A DNA stretch of 64,000 nt from Candidula unifasciata (GCA_905116865.2 CAJHNH020001591.1:248001-312000), one strand, 5' to 3'. Numbered from the stretch's first letter, positions 1 through 12,257 are shown. Program-made: numbers and translations. Notes: a model not told the origin generated them from the sequence alone.

Positions 1-3000
1 AGAGGAGAAGAAGTGGAGGACTGGCAGACATATGCCAGACTCCAGCTAATCAACAAACCAGATGACTCCCTATCTTTTTTTCTCCAGGAGATGGCTTTCA
101 ACCAGCCGCCCAGACTTAACATTTGCCACGTTAGACTTAGCAAGCAACATACATAAAATGGTGCTCAGCCAACTAGCAGGTAGTGACCACCGACCGATCC
201 TGATTTCTGTTCTAAATATGAGAGGCCTTCATTCGATGCCGCCCCCTCGTTGGAATTACAAGAAAGCTGACTGGAACAGTTTTGCTAACCTTGCTGATGT
301 ATACTCGATAAATGTAAACGGCAAATCAAGTCAGGTTTCTAAATCAGTAAAAGAGTTTACAGAAGCTATATTAAAAGCAGCCAAAGAAACCATACCTCGG
401 GGTTCAAGGAGAGATTACATCCCATTTTGGTCCCAACAAATTCAAGACCTCCACCAAACTTTCAGAAGCAAGAGATAGAGTAGAAAGCAACCCAACGGTA
501 GAAAACAACATTGCTTACAAAGCAGCAGAAGCTAAGCTAAAAAAAGAAACACTTCAAGCAACTAGGAAGAGCTGGCAAGACAAAACCAAGAGCCTAAGTT
601 TTGAAAAAGATGGGTCCAAACTCTGGAAACTAGTCAAGTGTCTAAATGGAGAAGCCCAACAAGCCAATCCAATAGTAATAAATGAGGGCAATGAGATCAG
701 ATCTGGAAACGATGCTGCAAATATAATTTTAAATCAGTTTAAATCTGTTAGTGATATTAATATAGAAAAGTCCAGAGAAGATGAGGTAGTACAAAGAATA
801 AAAGAACTCGAGGAGGCCAGCAAGAGTAAACCAGCAGAGAGCATCATGACAGATAAATTCTCAATGAGTGAACTTAACACAGGACTTAACCAGCTGAAAT
901 CCAACCAAGCCCCTGGCCCCGATAAAATCACGAATTATATGTTACTACACATGGGTCTAAGTGCCAAAAAGAAATTATTAAACATCTTTAATGCCAGCTG
1001 GATTTTTAGTATAGCCTGGAGGAAGTCTGAAATCTTCGTAATCCTGAAACAAGGAAAGCCGAAGAACAACGCAGACAGCTACAGACCCATCAGCCTCACT
1101 AGCTGTCTGTGCAAACTATTTGAAAGATTATTGAACAACCGACTGACCTGGTTCCTAGAGAAAAACGTCAAACTAATGGAGGAACAGGCAGGTTTTCGAC
1201 GTTGTAGATCAACAGAAGACCAAATTACATTTATTGCTCAACACATTGAAGATGCATTTCAGGAAAAAAAGCACACTATTGTAGTTTGGGTGGATATGGA
1301 AAAGGCCTTCGACAAAGTGTGGAAAAATGGGCTGAAACAAAAGCTACTTGAAAGTGCAATATCCCATCACATGCTTGGGTGGATCGTAAAATATCTTGAA
1401 AATCGATCTGCAAGAGTCAAGATACAGGGTTCAAGGAGCAGATCAGTCTCAATGACACATGGAGTTCCACAAGGCGGAGTTCTGTCCCCAATTCTTTTCC
1501 TAGTTTACATTAACGACATAAAATCAACCCTCTGTAATGGAGTTCAAGCCGTTATGTATGCCGATGATCTGGCGCTACTGAGTTCAGAGGAGGACACTGA
1601 AAAAGCACAGACAAGGCTTCAAGAATCCCTCGGAACTCTAGAGAGGTGGTCCAATAGCTGGTACATGTCTGTAAATGGGGCCAAAACCACACACACCATT
1701 TTCAGTCTCTCTACCAAACCGCAGAAAGTTTCACTTAGATATGGCAGCCAGGCACTGATACATGATGACTCACCGTCATATTTAGGAGTAACCTTTGACT
1801 CAAGACTCACATGGAGAAAACAGATAGAAAAGACACAGAGCAAGGGACTCAAGAGAACACAACTGATGAGGAAGTTAGCTGGAACAGACTGGGGGGCAAA
1901 CCTCAATGTCCTTAAGAGGACCTATACAGGCTATGTGAGGCCAACACTAGAATATGGAATAGCTGCTTGGGGCACAGCAGCTAAATCAAATTTTCAGAAA
2001 GTCTCAAAGATCCAAAATCATGCTCTCCGTATTATGACAGGGGCAATGCGCTCCACGCCCATATCAGATATGGAAACAATTACTGGTCTCCATAATCTGG
2101 AAGATAGGAGAGACACAAAGATCCTCACCCAGCTCTCCAAATACCACCACTTTCAAGAACAACCCATGTACAGCCGACTACAGAAACCCCAGAAGGCTAG
2201 ACTAAAGAGAACTTGCTTTATTAAGAACGCAAATGCCAAGCTCGCTGTCCTTAAACTCCCTCCCATAATACCAAATGTTCAACTTAAACCTTACAACGAC
2301 TGCCCCGCTTGGCTTAGGGATAGCCTACCAACAGTCAGAACCACTGTAACAGGGGTCTCCTCCAAATCATCAATGAGCAGCACTGATATGAAATCAACTA
2401 CAGAAGGAGAGATCAATAGACTTTACCCACACCAGAGTTGGATTCGAGTGTATACAGATGGTTCAGCCAAGAGAGCAGTAAGAGACGGAGGAGGAGGAAT
2501 ATACATAGAATGCCCAAATGGTTTAAAAATCAACCAGGCTGTATCAACAGGTTCATATTCCTCCAATTACAGAGCAGAGGCAGAAGCACTTCTAGCAGCA
2601 TGTTCTTTCCTGAATGGACAACAGCACAGCAAATATAGCAGAGTGGTCTTTCTGACTGATGCTATGTCAGTTCTACAAGCAATTGTTAACACAAAAGACA
2701 CTCAGTTTGTAGACTTGACGCAACAGCTGATTTACTTAGGCTCTTCAGTAGAACAATCTGTACTGCAGTGGATTCCAGGTCACTGTGGCTTGGAAGGCAA
2801 TGAAATAGCGGACAGATTGGCCAGAAGCGGCAGTGACATGGTACAACCAAATAGCGACTTAACCCACCAAGAGATGAAAACACTAATACAATCTAGTATC
2901 CAAGAAAGGTGGCTGGATACCCACACCAGATTTTCTCCCCAAGACTCACTTCATCGCCTCTCTAGAGAGGGACAGTCTATAATATTCAGACTAAGGACAG

Positions 3001-3275
3001 GGCACAACAGACTTCGTCAACATGTTCAAATTTTTCGGTGTAGGAAATACGGAGACGTGTCCCTGCAGCGTGGCACCCGAAAATGCTGAGCATGTGCTCC
3101 AACACTGTCAACTGTATGCTGACAACAGAGACGCAATCTGGCCTGTTCCAACCACAATGAAGACAAAACTGTATGGTACACAAGAGGATATGGATTGCAC
3201 GATAGCTTTCATAAAGGCTATCGGCCTCCTGATATAAGTTTTCTGACAGAAGGATCGAAGAAGAAGAAGAAGAAG
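1..3275 (+). mobile_element. Jockey-like non-LTR retrotransposon, 5' part outside the window, inactive
   Basis: From left to right this holds the end of an endonuclease domain (SDHRPI near 181-198), a reverse transcriptase (RPISLTS near 1084, VDMEKAFD near 1291, PQGGVLSP near 1470, YADDLALL near 1557), an RNase H (YTDGSAK near 2452, WIPGHCGLEGN near 2770) and a Cys-rich tail (CPC...HVLQHC near 3060-3105). It ends with a (GAA)n tail near 3256-3275. The frame breaks at about 75-85, 470 and 3021, so it cannot make one protein. Sequence right of 3300 matches intron 2 of paralogs 2 and 4, so this copy sits in intron 2 of paralog 1. Confidence 0.93.
471..3089 (+). pseudogene. Reverse transcriptase plus RNase H ORF of the Jockey-like element
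   Basis: This is the longest intact piece of the element. The frame is open from about 471, well upstream of the first ATG at 846, and lies in a different frame from the endonuclease end (62-475). The catalytic YADD is intact, and the RNase H keeps its TDGS and the spaced acidic residues (AEAEAL, LTDAMS). A frameshift at about 3021 separates it from the last 70 residues, read at 3022-3237. In life it would copy its own RNA into DNA at a nicked target; here it is a fossil. Confidence 0.9.
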
Positions 3276-3526
3276 TTTTAATCTTCTTGTTTGTTTAATT
3301 TTTTCTAATGTTATGCTGGCAGCACAAGATGCCTCATCTGTGTTATGAGTTTGCTCTCACTGGTTTCGGTAAGGGTCCATCTACGACACTGGTAGCATTA
3401 AGATACTTTTTATATACTGTGATCCCCCGTGTGGGTTAAAGCAATGAATAGGTATGCTGTAATCTAGAATCAACATCTTTAAGAATTTTTGAGAAGATTG
3501 ATGGGAAACAGGCTCAATTATTTTGG

Positions 3527-3710
3527 TAGCCGCCATGGTGTAGCGGCTCCGAAAGTTATATGTTTTCAAGTGACCTTGTCTCTCAGATCAGCCTAGCCTT
3601 GAATAGGTACTAGGTATAGTCGACTGGCATGACCTTGGCCACATCACCCACTACGTGTCGACGGTCTATAAAATACAGGTCTGGTCCTATCTGTTAAAAG
3701 TAAACTAAGG
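3527..3710 (+). mobile_element. tRNA-derived SINE, family B
   Basis: The body shares blocks with five other copies in the window: ctcagatcagcctagcctt, then gaccttggccacatcaccca, then a cggtctataaaatacaggtc end. The head (gccatggtgtagcggctc) resembles a tRNA-type A box. It lies in intron 2 of paralog 1. Confidence 0.65.
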
Positions 3711-3799
3711 CCTCGAAAAGTGTGCTTAACCTTTATTCAATTTATACAACAATTCTGAGGATCCTAAAACTAGATTTTGCCCTTGCTGAACTGTTAGTC

Positions 3800-3975
3800 T
3801 ACTCTTTTTTCGATTTTCAACTGCCAAGGGGTTTTTATGTGCATCTGATCTTATTTCCCAGAGACCAGGGGAAATTACCACGTGAAAAATCCCAAGCCTT
3901 CACAGGAGTTTAAACCTGGGACCTTCAGCACTTAGGAAGGATGCCATACCCCGAGACCACTCACCCCCCCCCCCC
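3800..3975 (-). mobile_element. tRNA-headed SINE-like element, minus strand
   Basis: Read on the minus strand, the right end has a tRNA-like head: ggtctcggggtatgg as A box and ggtttaaactcc as B box. The left end has an aactgccaagggg block that recurs near 5508, 17735, 57295 and 58165 in intron 3 of the gene family. A poly-C run follows at 3966-3975. Confidence 0.5.
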
Positions 3976-4133
3976 AGTAAATTATCATCAATTACAAAAT
4001 AATGAACAAACAACAAACTTTTTTTCAGAGAGCTTGAGAATGAGACACGGGGACCTATGTAACATTCTAACCCTTAATTAGAATGAAGTGAGACTTTTTC
4101 AATAACAATTGACGTGTTATCTCATTTCTGCAG

Positions 4134-4311
4134 TGCGATGTGATGGCGGAAACAAATGCTGTGGTGGCCAGAATAATGTACCGTGTCGAGAGAAATAAAA
4201 AGCTGAGAAAATACAGGGAGACTGGATCCTGGGATGGAGACGATGAAATCACAGATGAAGATTATTGTGTAATGCTCCTTTGGCAGGAGGAAGAAAAACA
4301 AGAACGCAAAA
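4134..4311 (+). CDS. Paralog 1 exon 3
   Basis: 178 nt, entered in phase 0 after ctgcag and left in phase 1 before gtaagtggtttg. It encodes 59 residues of the charged core. The intron start gtttgttttccag is shared almost unchanged with paralogs 2 and 4. Confidence 0.78.
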
Positions 4312-6858
4312 GTAAGTGGTTTGTTTTCCAGTTTTTTTTTTTCTTTTTCATGAAATATCCTGCTGCCTATTTGACGCTTGGTCATCCTAGGAGACCAAGA
4401 CTTTTGCCTATTGACACTGAACATCATTTATGTAAATGATCAAATCCTCTGAGCGCGCATTATCTTGAATTAATTGCTGAATTTGTATCTCCGTGGCAAT
4501 TGCTGGGCAAGTCTTTGCATTCCCAGGCTCAGTGTGATTATGACCCTACACAAGTCTGGCTGTTCAGGTGGCACTTTGACCCACTCCTCTCCTTGCCTAA
4601 TATTCTCAAGGATGCGAACCTGTCTTGATGTCTTCTGCCTTAGCCATCCATGACTTCCCTTTTATCAGCCGCTGACCCTTAACTGCACCCAGAGCTTCAT
4701 GCAGAGGGTGGTCTGCGTCTGCAGCTTCCCTGAGATATGACTTCATTCGCAGCACCTTGTGCCTAGCTGCAACAGTCGGCAAACCAAGAATCAAGGCCGA
4801 AAGGTAGCGATATCCATAATACCGAGCCTAGGGATAACAAATCGTAGCTTTTGGATACTAAAACAAACAAACACAACACTGGGGTGTCTTTGGTGCAACC
4901 CAGAATGACCCGCAAAGCTGTGTTCTGTAAGCACTCTAGTTTGTCCATCTGACTCTTTGAGACAGTAAGCAGTCCCAGGCATTAATCAACCACTGACAGG
5001 ATCAGGTGCTGATATAGTGTAAAAGGTATTCAAATTCAAATTCTCTTTCTTTGACCACTTTCAGCTAGGTCCGTTCACATTTCTGCTCACTTTCCTTTCA
5101 GCTATATTTGTGGTGACGTTTTCTGGTCGCGATCTTATTTGATTCTGGATTGTGTTTAATGTTGTCACTTTCTGTTTGTTGTGGTTTCCGCTCTTGCTGT
5201 TGTTTTTGTAATCTGGCTGGCCCTGTGCTGCGCTCAAGATGATTGGATGTTGGATCGATTTATTGTCGTATTCCTTGGCTGTTTGTTGTTTCCGGTGAAA
5301 GTAGATTGCCTATCCTAATAAGGACCGGCGGTCGATTGACTTGGGCAGGTACTGATGGCTATACTGCTGAGGTCTGGTATTATATTATTGGGTATTTAAA
5401 GCTTACCTCTTTATCTAGAGGCCGTTCCACAATCCTCCATTGGTGGACTCGCCGGGTTGGGAATAACCGCCCTAGCGTACCCATTTTTTCCTTCAAATTT
5501 TAAACTGCCAAGGGATTTTTTAATGTGCATGCATAGCCCAAGTCTGTGAATTCTTAGCTCTTTAACCCTTTTATTATATGTAAATTCATTATACAATGTT
5601 GTTAAAAAAAAGTAACAAGTAAAGGACCCTTGTCATACAAGTAGTTCATTAGGTATATGATGCTAGACTTATTTTTGCATAGACCAGTCAAGTCAACACT
5701 GGATGGGTGATATTCAGTAACTTTCACCTTTATCCTCTTAATGCTTCAGTCTGTTCTTAAATAGAACAATTCATATTACAAGCAGATGCTATGATATTTT
5801 TCTGCAACAAGGCAAAACAATTTGTTTCTATTGATATCATTTTTGTTCTGTCAATTCAGGATTGGTTACAGTTTTATGTGCACTTTTAAAGAAAAACTGG
5901 TGTGCAGTTTGAAAATATACTTTGTGAACTGCAAAATGCTAACACTGCCCTGACAACTATATATTATTGGAATTCCGTATTTTTCATTACAGAACGCGCA
6001 CAACGTGTGGCATTGATGCACAGAATAGCAGATGATATGGAAAAGTGGTAAGCATACATTCTAATAATACTGTACCATATATGAAATTAAAACAAGTTAT
6101 GACCAAAGCAGGAACAGTACAACCAGCCAAGCTATGCATGGATAAACTAACTCTGGGAGGGCATTTACTGACTGGAATGGTGTTGTTTTCTAATATAAAG
6201 ATTTTATTGTTTAGTGTACGGAGTGGAAAATCTCAACCCGCCAGCACAATCTCTGGCATGTACAGGTATAGGTAGACGTATTAGGGATCAGATTCTTCAC
6301 TAAGGGTTTGTGTAAAATCTTTGTGATTTTGGTAATAAAGTTATTTAAACAACGTGGACACACACAATACATCGCACAATTTGTTGTCTGGCATGTCTTG
6401 TTAGATATAGTTGTGGGATGCAATTTTTTGTTGTTTAGAAGCTTCTGCTGGGGGCCCTAAGTTTAGCCGGGGCATAGACATGGCTGAAATGGGTTTCTGG
6501 GACCTCTCTGCGGGTGATCTTCATCCGAACAGTTAGTGGGGGGGGGTGGGGGGGGGGGTCAGGGTTAGCCTAGGGGTGACATATGTGCTAGGATGTCAAT
6601 ACTGACATGTAACAAGTTGTAAGCATGTTGTAACAATTTACGTAGGTGAATTTTCTCTCCTTGTCATCTGTAATGTGTGTTGTGAAAATTCTATTTTGTG
6701 AGAAGGTTAAAGGATGCTCAAAATTTTCACCTCAGAATACCTTAACTCGATCAGATGGGCCTTATGGCAGAAGAGCAGCACTGACACTCTCTACAGGGTG
6801 TGTTCATTATTTTCATTCCAGGGCCCCGGCGCCGTTAAGACCCAGAGGATCCTCCTAG
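4134..6858 (+). CDS. Paralog 1 of the tandem gene family, 3' part (exons 3-5)
   Basis: Exons are 4134-4311, 5993-6047 and 6822-6858 (stop TAG 6856-6858), giving 89 C-terminal residues. Each junction has a clean acceptor (ttctgcag, tcattacag, tcattccag) and donor (gtaagt, gtaagc), with phases 0, 1 and 2 as in paralogs 2-4. The core holds VARIMYRVERNKKLRKY, then GSWDGDDEITDEDY and a Lys/Glu-rich helix, and ends RPRGSS. Exon 2 with the start codon is not visible; it should lie left of position 1, beyond the retrotransposon in intron 2. I do not recognise the protein. No signal peptide, transmembrane segment or catalytic motif is visible in this part. Family membership is certain from the shared structure; function is unknown. 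Confidence 0.75.
4440..5035 (-). mobile_element. Jockey-like LINE C-terminal fragment with a nested SINE
   Basis: On the minus strand about 4880-5035 reads QMDKLECLQNTALRVILG and GCTKDTPV; the frame resumes at 4790 with LGLPTVAARHKVLRMK and continues through HPLHEALGAVKGQRL and SWMAKAED. This is the region after the reverse transcriptase in molluscan Jockey-like LINEs. The gap is filled by a SINE (4790-4880). Confidence 0.7.
4790..4880 (+). mobile_element. SINE, family C, 3' part
   Basis: It shares nearly the whole aatcaaggccgaaagg...ggatactaaaa stretch with 41550-41630, including gcgatatccataataccgag. It interrupts the LINE reading frame around it, so it landed later. Confidence 0.65.
5993..6047 (+). 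CDS. Paralog 1 exon 4
   Basis: 55-nt micro-exon, entered in phase 1 and left in phase 2 before gtaagcatac. It encodes RAQRVALMHRIADDMEK plus the split codons. The other two frames hit stops, which fixes the reading frame. Confidence 0.75.
6440..6535 (+). mobile_element. SINE-like repeat, family D fragment
   Basis: gggtttctgggacctctctgcgggtgatcttcat matches the middle of the family D copies at 22300-22545, 49205-49445 and 55869-56090. A poly-G tract follows. Confidence 0.4.
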
Positions 6859-6992
6859 AGGTGTTTGTGGAAAGTAGACATGGCCGAGCCAAGGAACCAG
6901 AACGGCAGCTATACACTGGTCCACTCAGTTAGTTAGGACCGGCTCTAGAACGAAAGTGACATGTCAAAATTGTGAAATTTTGTTACATTAAA
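6822..6992 (+). CDS. Paralog 1 exon 5: last coding residues, 3' UTR and poly(A) signal
   Basis: The coding part is 6822-6858 and gives APAPLRPRGSS after the Trp split across the intron. An ATTAAA signal is at 6987-6992, matching the AATAAA position in paralogs 2 and 3. The UTR block gatgtttgtgaagtagacatgg that expands in paralogs 3 and 4 is present once here. Confidence 0.7.
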
Positions 6993-7129
6993 CTTTATTG
7001 TTTTAAACCTGATGTATTGTGAGTTTAATTTTACACATACGGTTTTGTGTGTGTGTGTGTGTCTATGACAGCATTCATTTATTAAATATACTGAAATGTA
7101 TGCACAGCAGAACTAGTCAGCTTAATGAA

Positions 7130-7640
7130 GGCACTAGAGATGGTAATAAATAAACCTCCAACAAAACTCACCATACTGACAATTTTTCTGTCCTCGTGCA
7201 AACGTTCAAAACTCGTAAAATAAGCAGCAGACCAGATATAAAAGAACAGATTCTAAAATGCCAAGTCATTATTGCATGGGTACCAGCTTACAGAGGTGTA
7301 ATAGGCAACTAGAAAGCTGACCAAGTAGCAAAAACAAAAAGAGCTAAATGTGATGCTGTATCAGAAAACTGAAAGGAAAAGCATAATCAAAAGACACATC
7401 TAAAAGGCGTGGAAACTCTAATGGCAGATAAGCACTAATGGCAGAGATTCAGCGAATCTGGCCTTTAGAAAAAAAGCCACACGATAGATTATTGAAAACC
7501 TCGCAATGTGTGGTATGGTATTCTTGGCTGCACTATGGAAAACTGCTGGTCAGTGCGACAATACATCTTGACTTTTTCACAGTAAACAACAGTTTATGTC
7601 AAGGTGGAATCAAACCAGCGACACATACTTCACGATGAAC
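7130..7640 (+). mobile_element. Decayed LINE RNase H fragment
   Basis: One + frame gives CQVIIAWVPAYRGVIGN near 7260-7310 followed by KADQVAKTKRAK, the usual end of a LINE RNase H (WxPxHxGxxGN). Stops and shifts are frequent. No other feature is seen in 7010-7800. Confidence 0.4.
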
Positions 7641-7827
7641 TATTCAAGCCAAAATTGGGCAGACTTAAAATGGACAAATCTTAAATGGATCGTGCTGGGG
7701 ATCATATCCAGCAGATTTGTCGCTTTCCAGAAATTAATCTAGGACATGAATGAGTACATCTGCCCACTGCTCTAAACACCAGTACCACTATCTGTATACA
7801 CACATGCGTGCAAAACTGAGCTTCTTC

Positions 7828-8003
7828 TTTTGTCGTCTCACTGATACTAGACTGTAACCCAGTGTCGTGGTTTTGTCGTCTCACTGATACTAGACTGTAG
7901 CCCAGTGTCGTGGTTTTGTCGTCTCACTGATACTAGACTGTAGCCCAGTGTCGTGGTTTTGACGTCTCACTGATACTAGACTGTAGCCCAGCGTCGTGGT
8001 TTT
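7828..8003. repeat. 43-bp tandem repeat, four copies
   Basis: The unit starts ttttgtcgtctcactgatac and ends agtgtcgtgg. Four near-identical copies lie in the spacer between paralogs 1 and 2. Confidence 0.85.
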
Positions 8004-8389
8004 CTGTATCTGTCTTGTGCTTCTCGGGTGGCTTGAGTGATGGACTTGTTGATCTTTTTTGCAGGTTTCAGTTACACCATTTATCCACGTTTTTTCTTGG
8101 TCTTCCTCCTTGATGTTCTACTGTAAAAGGTCTCATAAGCAGTCTCATCTGGCTGCATTCACACTAGATGGCCTTTTCATTCTTTGTTTTTTGTCAGTAT
8201 AATCCATACATGGTCTTATTTCAGCACTCTCAATAATGCTGGTATTCGTAACGCTGTCTCTTCTTGTGTTGTTAGTGATCTCGAGGATAGAACGCATTTA
8301 ACATGTAGTTATTTTCTGTTCTAGTGCCCTATTTATTGTCCATGTTTGGCACTGATCCCATGAAGTAGGGATTGATTTGATTCAAGAAC

Positions 8390-8850
8390 TGACATCACAG
8401 CACTCGTGGCGTTTTCATAAGTGCTCCGTCCCCATCTTCAGCAACCAGTGAAGAGTTTCGATACTGATGGGGCCAGTAACATTCTGATTAAACGTCTGTC
8501 TTGCCTTTCCTCTGAGCCTCGAACATCTTCCAGAACCTCTCGTCACTCCAAACTGCATCAATCTCACCAGACTGTGGTGATTAATCTGCTCCTCCGAACT
8601 GTACAAGCTCTTCCACAAGGCACTAACCCCGTCTGCCTTATGCATCAGTATTCCACAAAGCTGTGAAGAGCCAACCAGTCTGTCCACCTGTTCAGTTCCC
8701 AAACACACCGGCATGTCCTTGTGGGAAAAAAAACCCAGACAATACTCCTCACCCGTGTCCTCCGCAGCGAGGCATGCCACTCTGCACGAAGCATACCTGT
8801 CCTGATCTTCTTCAGCATGCTTTCTGAGTCAGTTATAATCACGATGTCTC
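8390..8850 (-). mobile_element. 3' end of an RNase H-bearing LINE (family R)
   Basis: The minus strand reads ITDSESMLKKIRTGMLRAEW, then GNEQVDRLVG, HKADGVSALWKSLYSSEEQ, RGSGRCSRLRGKARQTFNQN and IETLHWLLKMGTEHLW. This is an RNase H followed by a conserved tail. It is the best preserved of about ten 3'-terminal fragments here, and has at least one frameshift near 8730. Confidence 0.75.
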
Positions 8851-9359
8851 TAGCCTATGTATACTTAGTATAAAAAAAAATATACATAGGAAGTAGGCAT
8901 AAAGATGCTATCAATCATTTGCTGTAAGGGAGACATTTGGGTTCTCTTTGCAATTGCAATGCGGCCAGGGGACTCAACTCCGGCGTACTCCCCCAATATG
9001 TGGCCGTAATTGCAAGGAGAGCAGACATTTGGGTGTCTAAGCGGTTGACTGAACATACTCACGAAAATCTACATCATAACAGGTATTTAAGGAGAGCTGG
9101 TATAGGTCCCGGAAACGGGCTTGTGTCCCTTGATCCATCTTCGTTATCTTTAAGGTCTAAAGGTCCAAGTTTCCACCACCCCAATTTTTCGCCGGGGTGG
9201 CTGTGAAGGTGTAGTGGGGACCGGGTAATCTCATCTAACCCACCCCTTTTTGGCAAGAAGAGAGCCCACCCCTTCCCCCAAGATGTTTGCCTAGAAAGTG
9301 AGGGGGTGTGGGTACTAGCTCCCCAAAAAATTGATTTAAAAAACAAAACATTGTCTACT

Positions 9360-9590
9360 CAGCATTGAGCGGTTGGCCCAACGGTTGGAACCCTGGGCTC
9401 TCAAACAGGTGAACCATGTACGAATTCTCGGTAAGGCTGGGAGTATTTCTTTTTCTGTCAGGGGCAAAAAAAAATCCCTACCTGCACAGTAAACTACTGG
9501 ACGTAAATTTGCCTAGAAAAACCACAACAACCAAACTATGCTGGGGTGGGTTCTGCAACGTCCTGTAAAAGATAAGCAACTAACTTAACA
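9360..9590 (+). mobile_element. tRNA-derived SINE, family E
   Basis: The head is ggttggcccaacggttgg with a degenerate B box. The middle is gtaaatttgcctagaaaaac, and the end is ggttctgcaacgtcctgtaaaagataagcaac. The same end occurs inverted at 20095 and 22840. Confidence 0.6.
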
Positions 9591-9959
9591 TGCACTTTTG
9601 AAGACAATTCCTGTACATAGTTAAAGGAGCTCCTTAGAATCTTTACATAATTATCGGGGTTCCCTCAGCCCCCCCCCCCCCCTTAAAAATTGGGGGCGCA
9701 AAGATTGCTTTCGTCTTTGTCACAAACTGTGTGGTAAAGTTCGCACTCATGTATGTGATTTAGATTTCAAGAACGTAAATATTACATATAATAATTGTCA
9801 GTCATGCTCGAATGAATTTGACTAAAGATAAAAAAGACGATAAAATGTGTCCATGGTAGGCAAATATAGATTGTTTTGAGTCTACACATTCAGAGTGACT
9901 TTCGCTTTCTTACAAAAACTATATTGGATAGTTTGCTAAGTAACCAAAAATTCCTGCGA

Positions 9960-10310
9960 AATGAGATGCCTGAGAAAGGCCGCCAACTCACACATCCGAG
10001 ACCAAGTTAGAAATTATACTGTCAGACAGACTGCAGGAACAATACCATGCAGCTAATTCGTTGAGAAATATAAGATCAGATGGTTTGGTCAATTAGCAGG
10101 GATGCAGCCAGAACTACCAACGCAGGTGCTACACATAATAGGATCCGAAGTGAAAGCAAGAGGCCGCCCTAGGTGAATATGGATTTATGACATTAAAGAG
10201 CTTCTACATAGACACGGAATGACAATAGTCAATGCTGCTCATAAAGCATCGGATCGCAAACTGTTCCTCCCCACAACGCTTAACAGCAAAAGTGGAAATT
10301 ATGATGAGTT
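9960..10310 (+). mobile_element. LINE reverse-transcriptase C-terminal fragment
   Basis: The frame gives IRWFGQLAGMQPELPTQVL, KARGRPR, then DIKELLHRHGMTIVNAAHKASDRKLFLPTTL, the maturase-like end of a non-LTR reverse transcriptase. Its right part is repeated at 24590-24725. Confidence 0.6.
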
Positions 10311-10429
10311 TGCTAAGTAACTATATAGAAATCAACAGAAGCCACGTCCGTACATGTGCAGTATTCCGGATGCAACCGTTGAAGTCGAATTTCAACATCC
10401 GTTAGTTAGTTGGTAAATAGAGTGATTAG

Positions 10430-10775
10430 GATATTTTCTACTGGTGTGCCAGTGTACTGGGATACAAGCATGCAGATAGACTGGCTGGTTTTGCACCATT
10501 TAGTGGTGAATTAGTGTACGATAAGCTAGATCTTGTAATGGCCATTTGGGAACGAATGAACAGTGCGAAGGCACAAATAGATCATTAAGGTTTAAAGAGA
10601 ATGGCGCTACGGGAAGTTACCAAGGGATCTGGCCTACGCTCAACACTCGGTAGAGTCGCATGTACAATCATACAGTTACTTGTGCTATCGGAATTGCAAC
10701 TCCTCGCCTGTTGCTGCAGATGGGGACGGAGCGTTTATGGTAGTGTCCCGAGTGCTGTGATGTAATTCAACATTC
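10430..10775 (+). mobile_element. Family R LINE 3' fragment
   Basis: Degraded copy of the RNase H tail: tagactggctggttttgcac, then gatggggacggagcg, ending ccgagtgctgtgatg. It is duplicated at 24840-25155. Confidence 0.55.
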
Positions 10776-10799
10776 GAATTACTTATTTGCTGGTGACTA

Positions 10800-11300
10800 G
10801 GCCTTAATAGCGATTGCATTAAAAAAAAAAATCAATAGAAGCATCAACACTGACAAGACATCATTATTATCAATAGGAACAAAGAAGCGTACACAAATTA
10901 TTGCAGTCGAGTGCAAAGGCATTAAACAAACATCTGAGTTTAAATATCTGGGTATAACTTTCACCAAACATGGCAAAATGGATGAAGAAATTAACTTGAG
11001 ATGCAGTAAAGCGCATGAGATGCAGTAAAATATCCTCACATACAATTCTAATTACACACAAAGACAGCAGATATAATAGTCCGCCCATTTAGAGAGAATG
11101 CGTTGCGACGCTATTCCATACATGGCATACACCAAAAGAGGAGATGGCCGCAGAGCGCAATGTAGGCCAAGAACAATATGGAAAGACTCTACAACTGCAC
11201 GATGGTGGTCAAAGGAGGTAGAAGCAGAATCTGATATCCCCCTCGATATCAGCGATACAAAAGGAAGCGAAGAAAACAATAGCGACTTTCTCTTTCTTAA
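10800..11300 (+). mobile_element. LINE reverse-transcriptase fragment
   Basis: Pieces read INTDKTSLLSI..., KYLGITFTKHGKMDEEINLR and later AYTKRGDGRRAQCRPRTIW. These are the end of the palm/thumb and the KRG...R.PRxTW segment of a non-LTR element. The duplicate is at 25195-25870. Confidence 0.55.
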
Positions 11301-11319
11301 AACTGTATCCGACAGTTTG

Positions 11320-11559
11320 CTAAAAAAATCAGTACAAGCCATTGCTTGCTCATGCGCAGTATTCAGGACGCACCCTTTAAAGTCGATTTTAACATCCGTT
11401 GCAAACGATACGTATTCGTTTTCCGGTACACGCTGCTGTAAAGTTTATATCGAAATCAAGTACTTGGACTCATTTCGTAGATATCTGTCTGTGAAAAAAA
11501 CAAGTGCCTGCGGTTTTGAGTTGTGTTAGCATTTAGAAATACAGAGAATTTAGCAGAAG
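11320..11559 (+). promoter_or_regulatory. Paralog 2 promoter region and non-coding exon 1
   Basis: This block is kept in front of paralogs 2, 3 and 4 and ends at a splice donor (cagaag|gtaagt, intron from 11560). The core gatacgtattcgttttccgg (11407-11426) is nearly invariant. No TATA box is evident. Spliced to exon 2, the frame of the ATG meets an upstream TAG in the exon, as it does in all three copies, so exon 1 is not coding. The transcription start is not resolved. Confidence 0.6.
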
Positions 11560-12257
11560 GTAAGTGAATTTATTTCAATTAAAAATGTTAATGTTTAGCA
11601 GTGATAACGCATGTTAAAATGATCCGTAAATTTCAGATAAAAATAAATGTTTCAACTACGCGAATTATCACGTTTCATGTCTTTTAGTCTACTATACCAG
11701 ATACCTTACCTAGCGTTTATTATTATTATTGTTATTAAATTTAATAACTTGCTATCGGAACTGTTAAAGTTGAAATTTAATAATTTAAATCTCCATATAT
11801 GTATTATTATCTCATGGCTTTCCCTTATTAATTGAAACAACTAAATTTAAAGGATATTTTTGTAATTTTTCTGTCTTTTGAGACTTACCATCACTTTATG
11901 TCGAAAAATTATAGTTTATTTTGTAGAAGTGTAAAATTTTGTTTGATTTTTGCTTTGTTTTAATTTTGCGAATATTTGTACATACATTATGTCTATAGAG
12001 TTTCAAGATTCAAGATACTTTAATTTTGAAGAATTGTTTCAATTGGTAAATCAGGTTGTGCGCGGTGAAGTGATGTTTCCATTAAAAATTTTTTGACGCA
12101 ATTAGCGACACGTGAGATAAATAAGAGTTGCTAATTTTTTTTTTACAGTGAATAAATAAACAGCCATTACACACGTTTGAACTATTTTAAAAAAAAAACC
12201 TACACTTTTGAAATTAAAAATTTATTTTCAATGACCCCATCTTTAAATACAATTTCT

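Noticed and set aside
6714..6932. Alternative frame through paralog 1 exon 5 (QRILLEVFVESRHGRAKE)
   Set aside because: Exon 4 is open in only one frame and fixes phase 2; the chosen frame ends at the same aligned TAG in all four copies, the alternative does not.
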